From Streptococcus anginosus subsp. whileyi MAS624 (GTDB lineage Bacteria; Bacillota; Bacilli; Lactobacillales; Streptococcaceae), in assembly GCF_000478925.1 (NCBI RefSeq), contig NZ_AP013072.1, positions 1,094,501 through 1,158,500 on the forward strand: a DNA stretch of 64,000 nt. The letters are read 5' to 3'. Shown here piece after piece: positions 55,741 to 64,000 of the stretch. The position numbers and the translations under genes are program-made. The stretch's first letter is position 1. Each line of letters opens with the position of its first letter. A model generated the notes under the pieces. The model did not search any database. It saw only the letters and a program-made list of their open reading frames with translations, and was not told where the DNA came from.

Positions 55741-56697
55741 TTATTTTGATTTAATATAATTGACACCGTCTGCTTTTGGTGCAACAGCTTTCCCGAAGAA
55801 TGCTGCCAACACAACAATAGTCAATACATAAGGTGCAATTTGTAGGTACACAGCTGGTACATGTGATAGGAATGGTAATTGACTTCCGATAACGGCTAAG
55901 CTTTGAGATAGTCCAAAGAAGAGACTTGAAAGCATAGCGCCAATTGGATTCCATTTACCAAAAATCATAGCAGCTAGTGAGATGAATCCTGGTCCGATAA
56001 TGGTTGTCGCAGCGAAATTTACGGAAATAGATTGTGCATAAATCGCTCCACCAACACCGCCAAGAAAACCTGAAATCATCACACCGTAATAACGCATGAG
56101 ATAAACATTGATACCGAGGGTGTCTGCCGCTTGTGGGTGTTCCCCTACAGAGCGCAAACGAAGCCCAAATTTCGTCTTAAACATAATGAACCATGCTAGG
56201 AAAGCAAATGCAACTGCAATATACCCCATTAGACTGGTGTGTTTAAAGAGGATATCTCCAATGACAGGAATATCTGATAATAGTGGAAAATTAAATTTAC
56301 CAAACGATACTTGAATATTATCTGTTTGCCCTTTATTATAGAAAGCTTTTACCAAGAAAATCGCTAACGCAGGCGCCATCAAATTAAGCACTGTACCACT
56401 AACAACGTGGTCCGCACGGAAATTGATAGTCGCTACAGCATGAATGAGTGAGAAAATTAGTCCCACAATACCACCAACTAAAAGTGCTAACCAAGGCGTT
56501 AAACTTCCAAAGGTATTCACAAAAGTAAGGTTAAAGACAACTCCTGAGAAAGCTCCCATAACCATAATACCTTCAAGTCCGACATTGACAATCCCAGCAT
56601 GCTCTGAGAAGGCACCACCGATACTAGTAAAGATTAAAGGTGCCGCATAAATCAGCATAGAGGAAACTAACAGACTTAATATTGTTACAAAATTCAT
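55741..56697 (-). CDS. nupC: Nucleoside ABC transporter permease
   Basis: 318 aa, about nine membrane segments, BPD_transp_2 family. It shows GGAFSEHAGIVNVGLEGIMV near the N-terminus and the conserved GEHPQAADTLGINVYLMRY loop that contacts the ATPase. It is one base after the companion permease. With NupA, NupB and PnrA it imports nucleosides. Confidence 0.9.
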   Translation of the reverse strand: MNFVTILSLLVSSMLIYAAPLIFTSIGGAFSEHAGIVNVGLEGIMVMGAFSGVVFNLTFVNTFGSLTPWLALLVGGIVGLIFSLIHAVATINFRADHVVSGTVLNLMAPALAIFLVKAFYNKGQTDNIQVSFGKFNFPLLSDIPVIGDILFKHTSLMGYIAVAFAFLAWFIMFKTKFGLRLRSVGEHPQAADTLGINVYLMRYYGVMISGFLGGVGGAIYAQSISVNFAATTIIGPGFISLAAMIFGKWNPIGAMLSSLFFGLSQSLAVIGSQLPFLSHVPAVYLQIAPYVLTIVVLAAFFGKAVAPKADGVNYIKSK

Positions 56698-56698
56698 C

Positions 56699-57763
56699 TT
56701 ATTTTCCTCCCTTTACTTTTGCTTGTTTTCTTGGTTTGATAAAATGTTCAATGATGTAATGAATACTTACAAAGAAAATAATTGATGCTGTTACAATATT
56801 TACCAGCTCCGCTGGAATCGTTGCGGTGTTCATACCTGGAGCTCCGACTTGAAGCACGGCAAATAAGAATGCTGCAAAGAGAATACCAATTGGTGAATTA
56901 TTTGCCAGCAAGCTAACGGCCATACCATTAAAGCCGACAGCTAGGGAACTTCCTTGTACATAGACATTTTGGAAAGTTCCAAGTCCTTCAACAACACCTC
57001 CGACACCGGCAAGGGCACCTGAGATAATCATTGAAAGAATAATCGTCCGTTTAGCAGACATCCCTGCATATTCACTCGCATTTGGATTTAGCCCGACAGA
57101 ACGGATTTCAAATCCAAGCGTTGTTTTTTTCAGCATAAACCAAATAAGAACAACGGCAATAACTGCAAAGAAGATTCCGATATTCATCCGTGAATTATTG
57201 GTCAATGCCCGTAACCATTCTGTTTGATAGGTTGCATTAGCCCCAACTTTAACACTTGAGTCAATACTTTGCATAACGCTTTTTGGGAAACTATGAATCA
57301 TTGCATTTCCAACGTAGAGAACGATGTAGTTCATCATAATCGTAACGATAACTTCACTTGTTCCCAAATAAGCACGAAGAATACCAGGAATAGCACCGAT
57401 AATCCCACCAGCTACTGCTGCAATGACAACCGTAGCAAGAATCATAATTGGGCGAGGAAGATTAGGAAATGAAAGCGCAAACCAGCCACTCAAAATCCAA
57501 CCTGCCAAAGCTTGCCCCGGCAAGCCGACATTAAAGAACCCAGCCCGACTCGCTACTGCAAACCCAAGAGCAATTAAAATAAGTGGACCCATTGCGCGGA
57601 AAATTTCACCAATACTACGGATAGTACCAAAAGCAGCTTTGAACAGCTCTTCATAACCCCAGATAGCATCATAGCCAAAAATCCACATGATAATGGCACC
57701 GAGTAAAATTCCAAGAACAACGGAAATCAAAGGCACCGCAATTTGCTGCGTTTTCTTAGTCAT
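56699..57763 (-). CDS. nupB: Nucleoside ABC transporter permease
   Basis: 354 aa, about ten membrane segments. ASRAGFFNVGLPGQALAGWI and the coupling loop RSVGLNPNASEYAGMSAKRT identify the family. I chose ATG 57763 after AAGGGAG; it overlaps the end of the ATPase gene by 8 bases. The longer frame from 57790 lies inside that gene. Confidence 0.9.
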   Translation of the reverse strand: MTKKTQQIAVPLISVVLGILLGAIIMWIFGYDAIWGYEELFKAAFGTIRSIGEIFRAMGPLILIALGFAVASRAGFFNVGLPGQALAGWILSGWFALSFPNLPRPIMILATVVIAAVAGGIIGAIPGILRAYLGTSEVIVTIMMNYIVLYVGNAMIHSFPKSVMQSIDSSVKVGANATYQTEWLRALTNNSRMNIGIFFAVIAVVLIWFMLKKTTLGFEIRSVGLNPNASEYAGMSAKRTIILSMIISGALAGVGGVVEGLGTFQNVYVQGSSLAVGFNGMAVSLLANNSPIGILFAAFLFAVLQVGAPGMNTATIPAELVNIVTASIIFFVSIHYIIEHFIKPRKQAKVKGGK

Positions 57764-59291
57764 TTGAATCTCCCTTCTTAATTTCACCACCAGCCATCAA
57801 GATACCCAACTCTTGTTTATTAGTTTCTGCTGGAGTTACAATACCTTGAATCTTACCATCATGAATAACAGCAATACGGTCTGAAACATTCAGGATTTCA
57901 TCTAATTCAAAGCTGACCACAAGCACTGCTTTACCCTTGTCACGTTCTTCAATCAAACGTTTATGAATGTATTCAATCGCTCCAACGTCTAATCCACGAG
58001 TTGGCTGACTAACGATTAGAAGGTCAGGATTGCGGTCTATTTCACGAGCAATAATGGCTTTTTGTTGATTTCCTCCTGAAAGAGCAGATGCTGGAACACT
58101 TTCACTTGCAGCCCGAACATCAAATTCATCCATTAACTTTCGTGCATAAGAAGTGATATTATTGTAATTCAAAATTCCATTTTTGCTTAATGGCTCCTTG
58201 TAATAAGTTTGCAGAGCCATATTCTCAGACAACATCATATCTAAAACCAAGCCATCACGATGACGGTCTTCCGGCACATGACTAACTTGCATTTCGGTAA
58301 TTTTCCGCGGAGATAAGCCAACGACTTCTTTCCCCTTAATGGTAATGCTACCTGATTTCACCTTCCGAAGACCTGCGATTGCTTGAACTAGCTCGCTTTG
58401 TCCATTGCCATCAATCCCGGCAATCCCAACAATTTCACCAGCTCGTACATCCAAAGATAAATTTTTAACAGCAGGCACACCACGATTCTCATTCACAACC
58501 AAATCCTTAATAGATAGAACAACTTCTTTTGGATTTGAAGCTTCTTTTTCCGTTGTAAAGGATACTGAACGTCCCACCATCATTTCAGCAAGATCTTTAT
58601 TCGTTGCGCCACCAATTTCAACGGTTTGAATACTCTTACCGCGACGGATGACAGTTACACGATCAGAAACAGCACGGATTTCATCCAATTTATGTGTAAT
58701 CAAAATAATGGATTTTCCTTCTTTGACTAGATTTTTCATGATATGTTCTAGTTCTTCAATTTCTGAAGGAGTTAATACTGCTGTTGGTTCGTCAAAAATC
58801 AAGATATCTGCGCCACGATACAATGTTTTCAAGATTTCAACACGTTGTTGCGCACCAACTGAAATATCTTCAACTTTTGCAGTCGGATCCACAGCTAAAC
58901 CATATTTTTCGGATAGTTCCTTGATGTCTTTGATTGCCTTTCGAATATCTAAAACACCATTTTTGGTCGTTTCACTACCCAAAATGATATTTTCAGCAAC
59001 CGTGAAAGCCTCTACCAACATGAAATGCTGGTGAACCATTCCGATTCCTAAAGATGCTGATTTCGATGGAGAATCAATTGTCACTGATTTTCCATTCACA
59101 GTAATCTCACCACTTGTTGGCTCAAGCAAGCCAGCTAACATATTCATCAGAGTGGACTTGCCCGCTCCGTTTTCTCCTAAAAGTGCATGAATTTCACCGC
59201 GTCTTAGATTTAAGTTGATTTTATCATTTGCGACAAATTCACCAAAAATCTTGGTTATTTCATGCATTTCAATGACATTCTCATGTGCCAT
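57756..59291 (-). CDS. nupA: Nucleoside ABC transporter ATP-binding protein
   Basis: 511 aa with two fused ABC domains, as in sugar and nucleoside importers. Domain 1: Walker [13 protein letters not shown], signature VGAQQRVEILK and Walker B ILIFDEPTAVLT. Domain 2 (from about residue 255): degenerate Walker A GIDGNGQSELVQ, signature LSGGNQQKAIIARE. A stem-loop 95 bases upstream, after pnrA, probably reduces expression relative to the binding protein. Confidence 0.92.
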   Translation of the reverse strand: MAHENVIEMHEITKIFGEFVANDKINLNLRRGEIHALLGENGAGKSTLMNMLAGLLEPTSGEITVNGKSVTIDSPSKSASLGIGMVHQHFMLVEAFTVAENIILGSETTKNGVLDIRKAIKDIKELSEKYGLAVDPTAKVEDISVGAQQRVEILKTLYRGADILIFDEPTAVLTPSEIEELEHIMKNLVKEGKSIILITHKLDEIRAVSDRVTVIRRGKSIQTVEIGGATNKDLAEMMVGRSVSFTTEKEASNPKEVVLSIKDLVVNENRGVPAVKNLSLDVRAGEIVGIAGIDGNGQSELVQAIAGLRKVKSGSITIKGKEVVGLSPRKITEMQVSHVPEDRHRDGLVLDMMLSENMALQTYYKEPLSKNGILNYNNITSYARKLMDEFDVRAASESVPASALSGGNQQKAIIAREIDRNPDLLIVSQPTRGLDVGAIEYIHKRLIEERDKGKAVLVVSFELDEILNVSDRIAVIHDGKIQGIVTPAETNKQELGILMAGGEIKKGDSND

Positions 59292-59357
59292 ATGATTGAT
59301 TCCTTTCAGAAATTATTTTATTTCAGTAAAACTCACTAAAAGATTAGCCAGCTTTAC

Positions 59358-59407
59358 TGAGACAAAAGCTGTCTCAATCTCAAAAAAGCGACCCACGAAG
59401 GTCGCTT
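59358..59407 (-). terminator. Intra-operon stem-loops between pnrA and nupA
   Basis: AAGCGACC (59386-59393) pairs with GGTCGCTT (59400-59407), with TTTTT following on the minus strand; a second small stem TGAGACA/TGTCTCA (59358-59376) follows. A partial terminator here would give more PnrA than transporter. Confidence 0.75.
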
Positions 59408-59427
59408 CTTGAGTGTCAGGTTATTCT

Positions 59428-60483
59428 TTATTCTGTAGGAACTTTAATACTTCCGTCAAGGATTTTTGCTTTTGCATCTTCAACAGCTTTTTTAGCATCA
59501 TCTGATAAGTTCTTAGTTGTCAAATCTACTCCACCGTCTTTCAGACCGTAAGTTGTAGTTTTTCCTCCTGGGAATTTATCTTTTGCTGTTTTGTTAGCAA
59601 TATCTTTTACAGTACCACCAACTTTTTTCAAGCTAGATGCCAAAACAAAGTTAGATTCTTTGCCGTCTTTAGATTTGTATTTACCTTCATCGTTTTGGTC
59701 GCGGTCAACACCGATAACCCAAACTTTGTCAGATTCATTTCTAGTTTCGTTGATAGATTTTGCTTCGTTGAATACACCAGCACCAGTACCACCGGCTACT
59801 TGATAAACAACGTCTGCACCAGCTGCATATTGAGCTGCTGCGATTGTCTTCCCTTTAGAAGCATCTCCAAAGCTTTCAGCGTATTTCACATCAATCTTAA
59901 TAGAAGGATCAACAGATTTCACACCTGCTTCAAAACCTTTTTCAAAACGAGTTAATACAGCACCTTTGATACCACCAACAAAACCAATCATTTTTGTTTT
60001 AGTTGTTTTGGCTGCAGCCACACCAGCAAGGTAAGCAGCTTCGTTATCTGCAAAGAGTGCAGAAGCTACATTCTTTTGACCTTTAATTTCATCATCAATA
60101 ATAACATAGTTAATATCAGAGTGATCCTTTGCAGCAGATTCTACTGCATTACGAAGAGCAAATCCAATACCAAATACTAATTTGTAATTGCTAGAAGCAG
60201 CTTGCTCAAGGTTTGTAGCGTATTCAGATTCGTTTGTAGATTGGAAGTAAGTAAAGCCATGGTCTTTTGTCAACCCATTTTCTTTACCCCAAGCTTGCAA
60301 ACCTTCCCAAGCAGATTGGTTAAATGATTTATCATCTACACCACCTGTATCTGTAACAATTGCAGCTTTCAAATCCGTCTTTGCATCTTTATTATCTGAT
60401 TTAGATGCACGGTTACCACATGCAGCAAGTCCAATTGCTGCGACAGCTACTAGACCAAGGCCTAGCCATTGTTTCTTGTTCAT
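59428..60483 (-). CDS. pnrA: Nucleoside-binding lipoprotein (BMP family, PnrA-like)
   Basis: 351-aa surface receptor of the nucleoside ABC transporter. Lipobox LAAC (residues 18-21) after a short signal peptide. BMP-domain motifs: VTDTGGVDDKSFNQSAWEGL, GFVGGIKGAVLTRFEKGF and VWVIGVDRDQNDEG. The pneumococcal homologue binds purine nucleosides. GGAGG precedes ATG 60483. A 16-base inverted repeat, TGCAAC-AAAC-GTTGCA (60507-60522), lies between it and cdd. Confidence 0.93.
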   Translation of the reverse strand: MNKKQWLGLGLVAVAAIGLAACGNRASKSDNKDAKTDLKAAIVTDTGGVDDKSFNQSAWEGLQAWGKENGLTKDHGFTYFQSTNESEYATNLEQAASSNYKLVFGIGFALRNAVESAAKDHSDINYVIIDDEIKGQKNVASALFADNEAAYLAGVAAAKTTKTKMIGFVGGIKGAVLTRFEKGFEAGVKSVDPSIKIDVKYAESFGDASKGKTIAAAQYAAGADVVYQVAGGTGAGVFNEAKSINETRNESDKVWVIGVDRDQNDEGKYKSKDGKESNFVLASSLKKVGGTVKDIANKTAKDKFPGGKTTTYGLKDGGVDLTTKNLSDDAKKAVEDAKAKILDGSIKVPTE

Positions 60484-60555
60484 CTCTGAACCTCCTAAAT
60501 AAGATGTGCAACAAACGTTGCAAGATTAACTATGGTCAAATGACCTTTTTACCAA

Positions 60556-60945
60556 CTAGTCTAAGTTAGTAAAAGAATATGGAAGTAATTCCCTGACCGT
60601 CATCACGACCGTCGATTTATCTTTGGCAACAAGCGTTACCTTTAAATCCTTAGAAAAAAATTCTGCCATTACTTGTCGACAAGCTCCGCATGGAGAAACA
60701 GGCTGTTCGGTTTCACCGTAGACGATTAACTCCTCAAAGTCTGTGACACCTTCAGAAACTGCTTTAAAAATAGCTGTGCGTTCCCCGCAATTTGTCAAAC
60801 CAAAACTAGCATTTTCAATGTTCACACCTGTAAAAATCTGACCATTTTTTGCTACTAGTACAGCACCGATTGGAAAATGAGAATAAGGAACGTAGGCCTT
60901 TTTACTTGTCTCAATAGCTAGATCAATCAACTCAGTAGTCGCCAC
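60556..60945 (-). CDS. cdd: Cytidine deaminase
   Basis: Deaminates cytidine and deoxycytidine to uridine forms. 129 aa; zinc/proton motifs [11 protein letters not shown] and [14 protein letters not shown]. The ATG overlaps the end of deoC by 14 bases. It works with Pdp and the transporter in pyrimidine salvage. Confidence 0.95.
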   Translation of the reverse strand: MATTELIDLAIETSKKAYVPYSHFPIGAVLVAKNGQIFTGVNIENASFGLTNCGERTAIFKAVSEGVTDFEELIVYGETEQPVSPCGACRQVMAEFFSKDLKVTLVAKDKSTVVMTVRELLPYSFTNLD

Positions 60946-61594
60946 TAGCTTTTTCTCCTTTCATAATGGCTACACCAGAAGAAGCTCCAATACGCGTTGC
61001 GCCTGCTTCAATAAATGCGACTGCATCTTCGTATGAGCGAGCGCCTCCTGAAGCTTTGACCCCCATATCCGGACCAACTGCTTTTCTCATCAAAGCCACA
61101 TCATGAACAGTAGCGCCTCCAGTTGAAAAACCAGTTGAAGTCTTCACAAAGTCTGCACCAGCTTTCTTAGCTAATTGACAAGCGATTACTTTCTCTTCAT
61201 CTGTCAACAAACAAGCTTCAATAATTACTTTTACAAGCGTGTCACCACTAGCTTCTACTACTGCTGCAATATCTTCTTCTACCAAAACAAGATTTTGTGA
61301 TTTCAAAGCACCAATGTTGATCACCATATCCACTTCGTCTGCACCATTCTTGATAGCATCTCTTGCTTCAAATGCTTTTACAGCAGGCGTATTTGCTCCC
61401 AGTGGGAATCCAATAACAGTACAAACCTTAACATCTGTATCTCGTAATCCTTCTGCTGCAAAACTGACCCATGTTGGATTAACACAAACACTTGCAAAAT
61501 CATATTCTCTTGCTTCTTCAATCAATTTTTCAATTTGCTCTTGGTGAGCATCTGGCTTTAAAAGCGTATGATCTATATATTTATTTAACTTCAT
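60932..61594 (-). CDS. deoC: Deoxyribose-phosphate aldolase
   Basis: Splits deoxyribose-5-phosphate to glyceraldehyde-3-phosphate and acetaldehyde. 220-aa TIM barrel; Schiff-base Lys in [17 protein letters not shown], second active Lys in [19 protein letters not shown] precedes ATG 61594, 18 bases after the pdp stop. Confidence 0.96.
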   Translation of the reverse strand: MKLNKYIDHTLLKPDAHQEQIEKLIEEAREYDFASVCVNPTWVSFAAEGLRDTDVKVCTVIGFPLGANTPAVKAFEARDAIKNGADEVDMVINIGALKSQNLVLVEEDIAAVVEASGDTLVKVIIEACLLTDEEKVIACQLAKKAGADFVKTSTGFSTGGATVHDVALMRKAVGPDMGVKASGGARSYEDAVAFIEAGATRIGASSGVAIMKGEKASGDY

Positions 61595-61612
61595 TTTCGG
61601 TTCTCCTGTAAG

Positions 61613-62890
61613 TTAAGCGATTACTTCAATAATCTCTTGAACTTTTTTCGGCTCATTACTTATTTTAACATTTTTTTTGAATTCTGTAACTAGTTCTTGT
61701 GAAATTTTTTCATTTGCATAAATTTTTGCGACAATTTCATCGATTTTGACCGGCTCTCCGACTTTCTTTTCAAAAACAATTCCTGTTTCAAAGTCTAATG
61801 CATCAGATTTCACAGCTCGACCTGCGCCCAGCCGCATAGCAAATAAACCAAACTCCATCGCTGGTAATTCAGAAATATAACCCGCTTCATCTGCAGTCAC
61901 TTCTACAACGTATTTTGCTGATGAAGGGCGGTACAAATCTTCTAAATCGCCACCTTGTGCAACAACCATAGCTTCAAATTTTTGCAGTGCCGATCCATCA
62001 AATAGATGTTCCCGCACTTCTTTTACAGTTTTTTCAACATTTGCTAAGCCAAGCATGATTTGGCCTAATTCACAAATAAATTCTGTTACATCTTCTCGTC
62101 CTTTTCCTTGCAGGATATCCAAAGCTTCAAGGATTTCCAAACGATTACCAATGCTGGTTCCTAAAGGTTGGCTCATGTCGGTGATAACAGCTGTTGTTCT
62201 ACGCCCAACTGCCTTTCCTAAATCAACCATAGTACGAGCTAGAGCACGCGCATCATCCAAGTTCTTCATAAATGCACCTTCACCAACTGTCACATCTAGC
62301 AAAATACTATCTGCACCAGCTGCGATTTTCTTACTCATAACAGAACTTGCAATTAAAGGAATGGTATCAACTGTCGCCGTCACATCACGCAAAGCGTACA
62401 ACAACTTGTCTGCCTTCACCAACTGATCAGACTGACCAATGACGGATAGTCCAATATCCTGTACTTGCTTAATAAATTCTTCTTGGCTACGCTCAATTTG
62501 AAATCCTTTAATGGATTCTAATTTATCAAGCGTTCCCCCTGTGTGACCGAGTCCACGACCACTCATTTTAGCAACGGGGATTCCAAAACTAGCTACCAAA
62601 GGCACCAGTACAAGCGTTACCTTGTCTCCTACGCCTCCGGTTGAATGCTTATCAACCTTAACTCCAGATATAGCTGACAAATCAATTTGCTGACCTGTCT
62701 CTACCATGGTCATGGTTAAATCAGATATTTCACGAGTGGTCATGCCTTTAAAATATACTGCCATTGCAAAAGCTGACATTTGATAATCTGGCACAGTTCC
62801 GGCAACATAACCTTCAATTAACCACTTGATTTCATCACTAGTTAATTCTAAGCCGTCTCGCTTTTTCTGAATAACATCAACTGCTCTCAT
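61613..62890 (-). CDS. pdp: Pyrimidine-nucleoside phosphorylase
   Basis: Phosphorolyses uridine, thymidine and deoxyuridine. 425 aa with the family signature SGRGLGHTGGTLDKLESI and VDKHSTGGVGDKVTL. Its ATG overlaps the rsmC stop as ATGA, with GGAAGGAAAT as ribosome site. The deoxyribose-1-phosphate goes on to DeoC after a phosphopentomutase that is not encoded here. Confidence 0.94.
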   Translation of the reverse strand: MRAVDVIQKKRDGLELTSDEIKWLIEGYVAGTVPDYQMSAFAMAVYFKGMTTREISDLTMTMVETGQQIDLSAISGVKVDKHSTGGVGDKVTLVLVPLVASFGIPVAKMSGRGLGHTGGTLDKLESIKGFQIERSQEEFIKQVQDIGLSVIGQSDQLVKADKLLYALRDVTATVDTIPLIASSVMSKKIAAGADSILLDVTVGEGAFMKNLDDARALARTMVDLGKAVGRRTTAVITDMSQPLGTSIGNRLEILEALDILQGKGREDVTEFICELGQIMLGLANVEKTVKEVREHLFDGSALQKFEAMVVAQGGDLEDLYRPSSAKYVVEVTADEAGYISELPAMEFGLFAMRLGAGRAVKSDALDFETGIVFEKKVGEPVKIDEIVAKIYANEKISQELVTEFKKNVKISNEPKKVQEIIEVIA

Positions 62891-63480
62891 ATTTCCTTCC
62901 TACTTCTAAGGATATAATATCCCTTATCTTTTTTTAGAATTTCGCAGTTTCCAAAAACCTCTTCCATCTTAGCTTTTGCACTTGGTGCCCCTTGTTTTTT
63001 TTGAATCACAATCGTCAAGTCGCCCCCGTCTAGTAAGTGCGTATAACTTCCTGTAATCACCTCATGAACGACCTGTTTCCCTGCTCGAATCGGTGGATTA
63101 CTGATAATATGATGAAATCTCCCTTCTACATTTTGATAAAGATTAGATTGAAAAATCGTAGCTAGGACTTGATTGCGCTCAGCATTTTGACGCGCCAAAT
63201 CAAGAGCGCGCTGATTTATATCAACAAGGGTCGCCTTGACTTCTTTAGCCTTGACTAAAGTAAGTCCTAATGTTCCATAGCCACAACCAACATCTAATAC
63301 GCTTTCTTGCTTATGAAAATCAAGACACTTTAAAAGAGCTTGACTGCCATAATCAATCATTTTCTTACTAAAGACGCCTGCATCAGTCAAGAAAGTCATC
63401 TTTTGACCCAGAAGTTGAACCTTCAATTTGTGAATATCATGTTCTGCATCTGGATTTTCTGCGAAATACATTTTAGCCAT
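62887..63480 (-). CDS. rsmC: Class I SAM methyltransferase, RsmC-like
   Basis: 197 aa, one methyltransferase domain. SAM-binding LDVGCGYGTLGLTLV and the N2-guanine catalytic motif ISNPPIRAGK. RsmC of E. coli methylates G1207 of 16S rRNA; here only the C-terminal domain is present, the usual Gram-positive form. First gene of the nucleoside salvage operon. The ATG follows a -10 box directly, with no ribosome site. Confidence 0.9.
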   Translation of the reverse strand: MAKMYFAENPDAEHDIHKLKVQLLGQKMTFLTDAGVFSKKMIDYGSQALLKCLDFHKQESVLDVGCGYGTLGLTLVKAKEVKATLVDINQRALDLARQNAERNQVLATIFQSNLYQNVEGRFHHIISNPPIRAGKQVVHEVITGSYTHLLDGGDLTIVIQKKQGAPSAKAKMEEVFGNCEILKKDKGYYILRSRKEI

Positions 63481-63526
63481 AAAACTATTTTAACATAAAG
63501 ACCTTTTATTTGTAAACCGTTTACAA
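63481..63526 (-). promoter_or_regulatory. rsmC-deo operon promoter with palindromic operator, predicted leaderless
   Basis: On the minus strand TTTACA (63516 to 63511), an 18-base spacer ending TGT, TAAAAT (63492 to 63487), AGTTTT, then ATG 63480. The -35 lies inside a perfect palindrome TTGTAAAC-C-GTTTACAA (63510-63526), cre-like but with one extra central base. Confidence 0.7.
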
Positions 63527-63540
63527 TTTGTTTAAAATTA

Positions 63541-63549
63541 TGTTATACT
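63541..63549 (+). promoter_or_regulatory. coaA extended -10
   Basis: TGT-TATACT at 63541-63549, 23 bases before the coaA start, with AGGAG between: a conventional leader, in contrast to divergent rsmC. Confidence 0.6.
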
Positions 63550-63572
63550 ATTTTTCAACTATAGGAGTGAGT

Positions 63573-64000
63573 ATGACGAACGAATTTATCCATTTTGAAA
63601 AGATTAGTCGAAAAACTTGGCAAAATCTGCATCGTAAAACAACCCCGCCTTTGACGCAAAAAGAATTGAATTCTATCAAAAGTTTCAATGATAAGATCAG
63701 CCTTCAAGATGTGACAGATGTTTATCTTCCCTTGACCAATCTCATCCAAATTTATAAGCGCTCAAAAGAAGATTTAGCATTTTCAAAAGGTATTTTTTTA
63801 CAGAAAGCAAGCAAACGGCAACCGTTCATCATTGGTGTTTCTGGAAGTGTCGCTGTTGGAAAATCTACTACCAGTCGGCTCTTGCAAATACTTTTATCTA
63901 GAACATTTTCAAATGCTACTGTTGAATTGGTAACAACAGATGGATTTCTTTATCCTAATGCTCATTTGGAGGAACAAAATCTCCTCAAGCGCAAAGGCTT
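63573..64000 (+). CDS. coaA: Pantothenate kinase, type I (partial, 3' end outside window)
   Basis: Phosphorylates pantothenate, the first step of CoA synthesis. The frame is open from ATG 63573 to the right edge (142 codons visible of about 306). It starts [20 protein letters not shown]. The P-loop is [20 protein letters not shown], and [15 protein letters not shown] contains the catalytic Asp region. AGGAG precedes the start. Divergence from the rsmC-pdp operon is the usual streptococcal order. Confidence 0.95.
   Translation, partial: MTNEFIHFEKISRKTWQNLHRKTTPPLTQKELNSIKSFNDKISLQDVTDVYLPLTNLIQIYKRSKEDLAFSKGIFLQKASKRQPFIIGVSGSVAVGKSTTSRLLQILLSRTFSNATVELVTTDGFLYPNAHLEEQNLLKRKG

Overview
This window is chromosomal DNA of an oral-type Streptococcus. 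The base composition is low in GC, and the core genes read like the streptococcal versions: gyrA next to srtA, divergent ldh, rpsA, ilvE, parC, parE and plsY, eno, the ypmB-aspB-asnS block, and the rsmC-pdp-deoC-cdd-nucleoside-ABC operon divergent from coaA. A competence (SigX) box precedes dprA. The species is not resolved.

Layout. 1-7.7 kb is a leftward block rbgA-rnhB-licT-maa-dprA-topA-trmFO in which licT and maa each carry one frameshift. 7.7-10.7 kb is a compact LysR / acyl-CoA-dehydrogenase-like / metallo-beta-lactamase operon. 10.9-17.8 kb is an acyl-CoA cluster (CoA-transferase AtoD/AtoA, crotonase, thiolase, 3-hydroxybutyryl-CoA dehydrogenase, acyl-CoA dehydrogenase) with an IS30-family element between two operons. 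The 3-hydroxybutyryl-CoA dehydrogenase has lost its catalytic His and has a C-terminal frameshift. 18.1-24 kb holds a hypothiocyanous-acid-reductase-like flavoprotein, srtA, gyrA and ldh. 24-28 kb holds a Nudix gene, three tRNAs, rpsA and ilvE. 28-36 kb is parC and parE, separated by an Eco47II-like restriction-modification pair, a helical protein of unknown function and an aminoglycoside 6-adenylyltransferase-like gene. 36-44 kb holds plsY, an LPXTG 5'-nucleotidase, comEB, degV, the satD-satE pair with tandem 28-bp repeats upstream, and a sirtuin. 44-55.6 kb holds eno, small stress and regulatory genes, asnS and aspB. 55.7-63.5 kb is a nucleoside uptake and salvage operon.

How genes work together. 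The pnrA-nupABC transporter feeds Cdd, Pdp and DeoC. The acyl-CoA genes could interconvert acetoacetate, acetyl-CoA and C4 acyl-CoAs under CcpA control (cre-like sites), but no electron-transfer flavoprotein genes lie nearby and one step looks dead.

Three observations stand out. (1) Six genes (plsY, yueI-like, ypmB, marR, yaaA, rsmC) have a -10 hexamer exactly 6 nt before the start codon and no Shine-Dalgarno sequence, so they look leaderless. (2) SatD has the residue layout of a class III nucleotidyl-cyclase-like palm fused to a helix-turn-helix, is coupled to a membrane protein (SatE), and is preceded by tandem repeats. (3) Five independent gene-breaking lesions fall only in dispensable genes.
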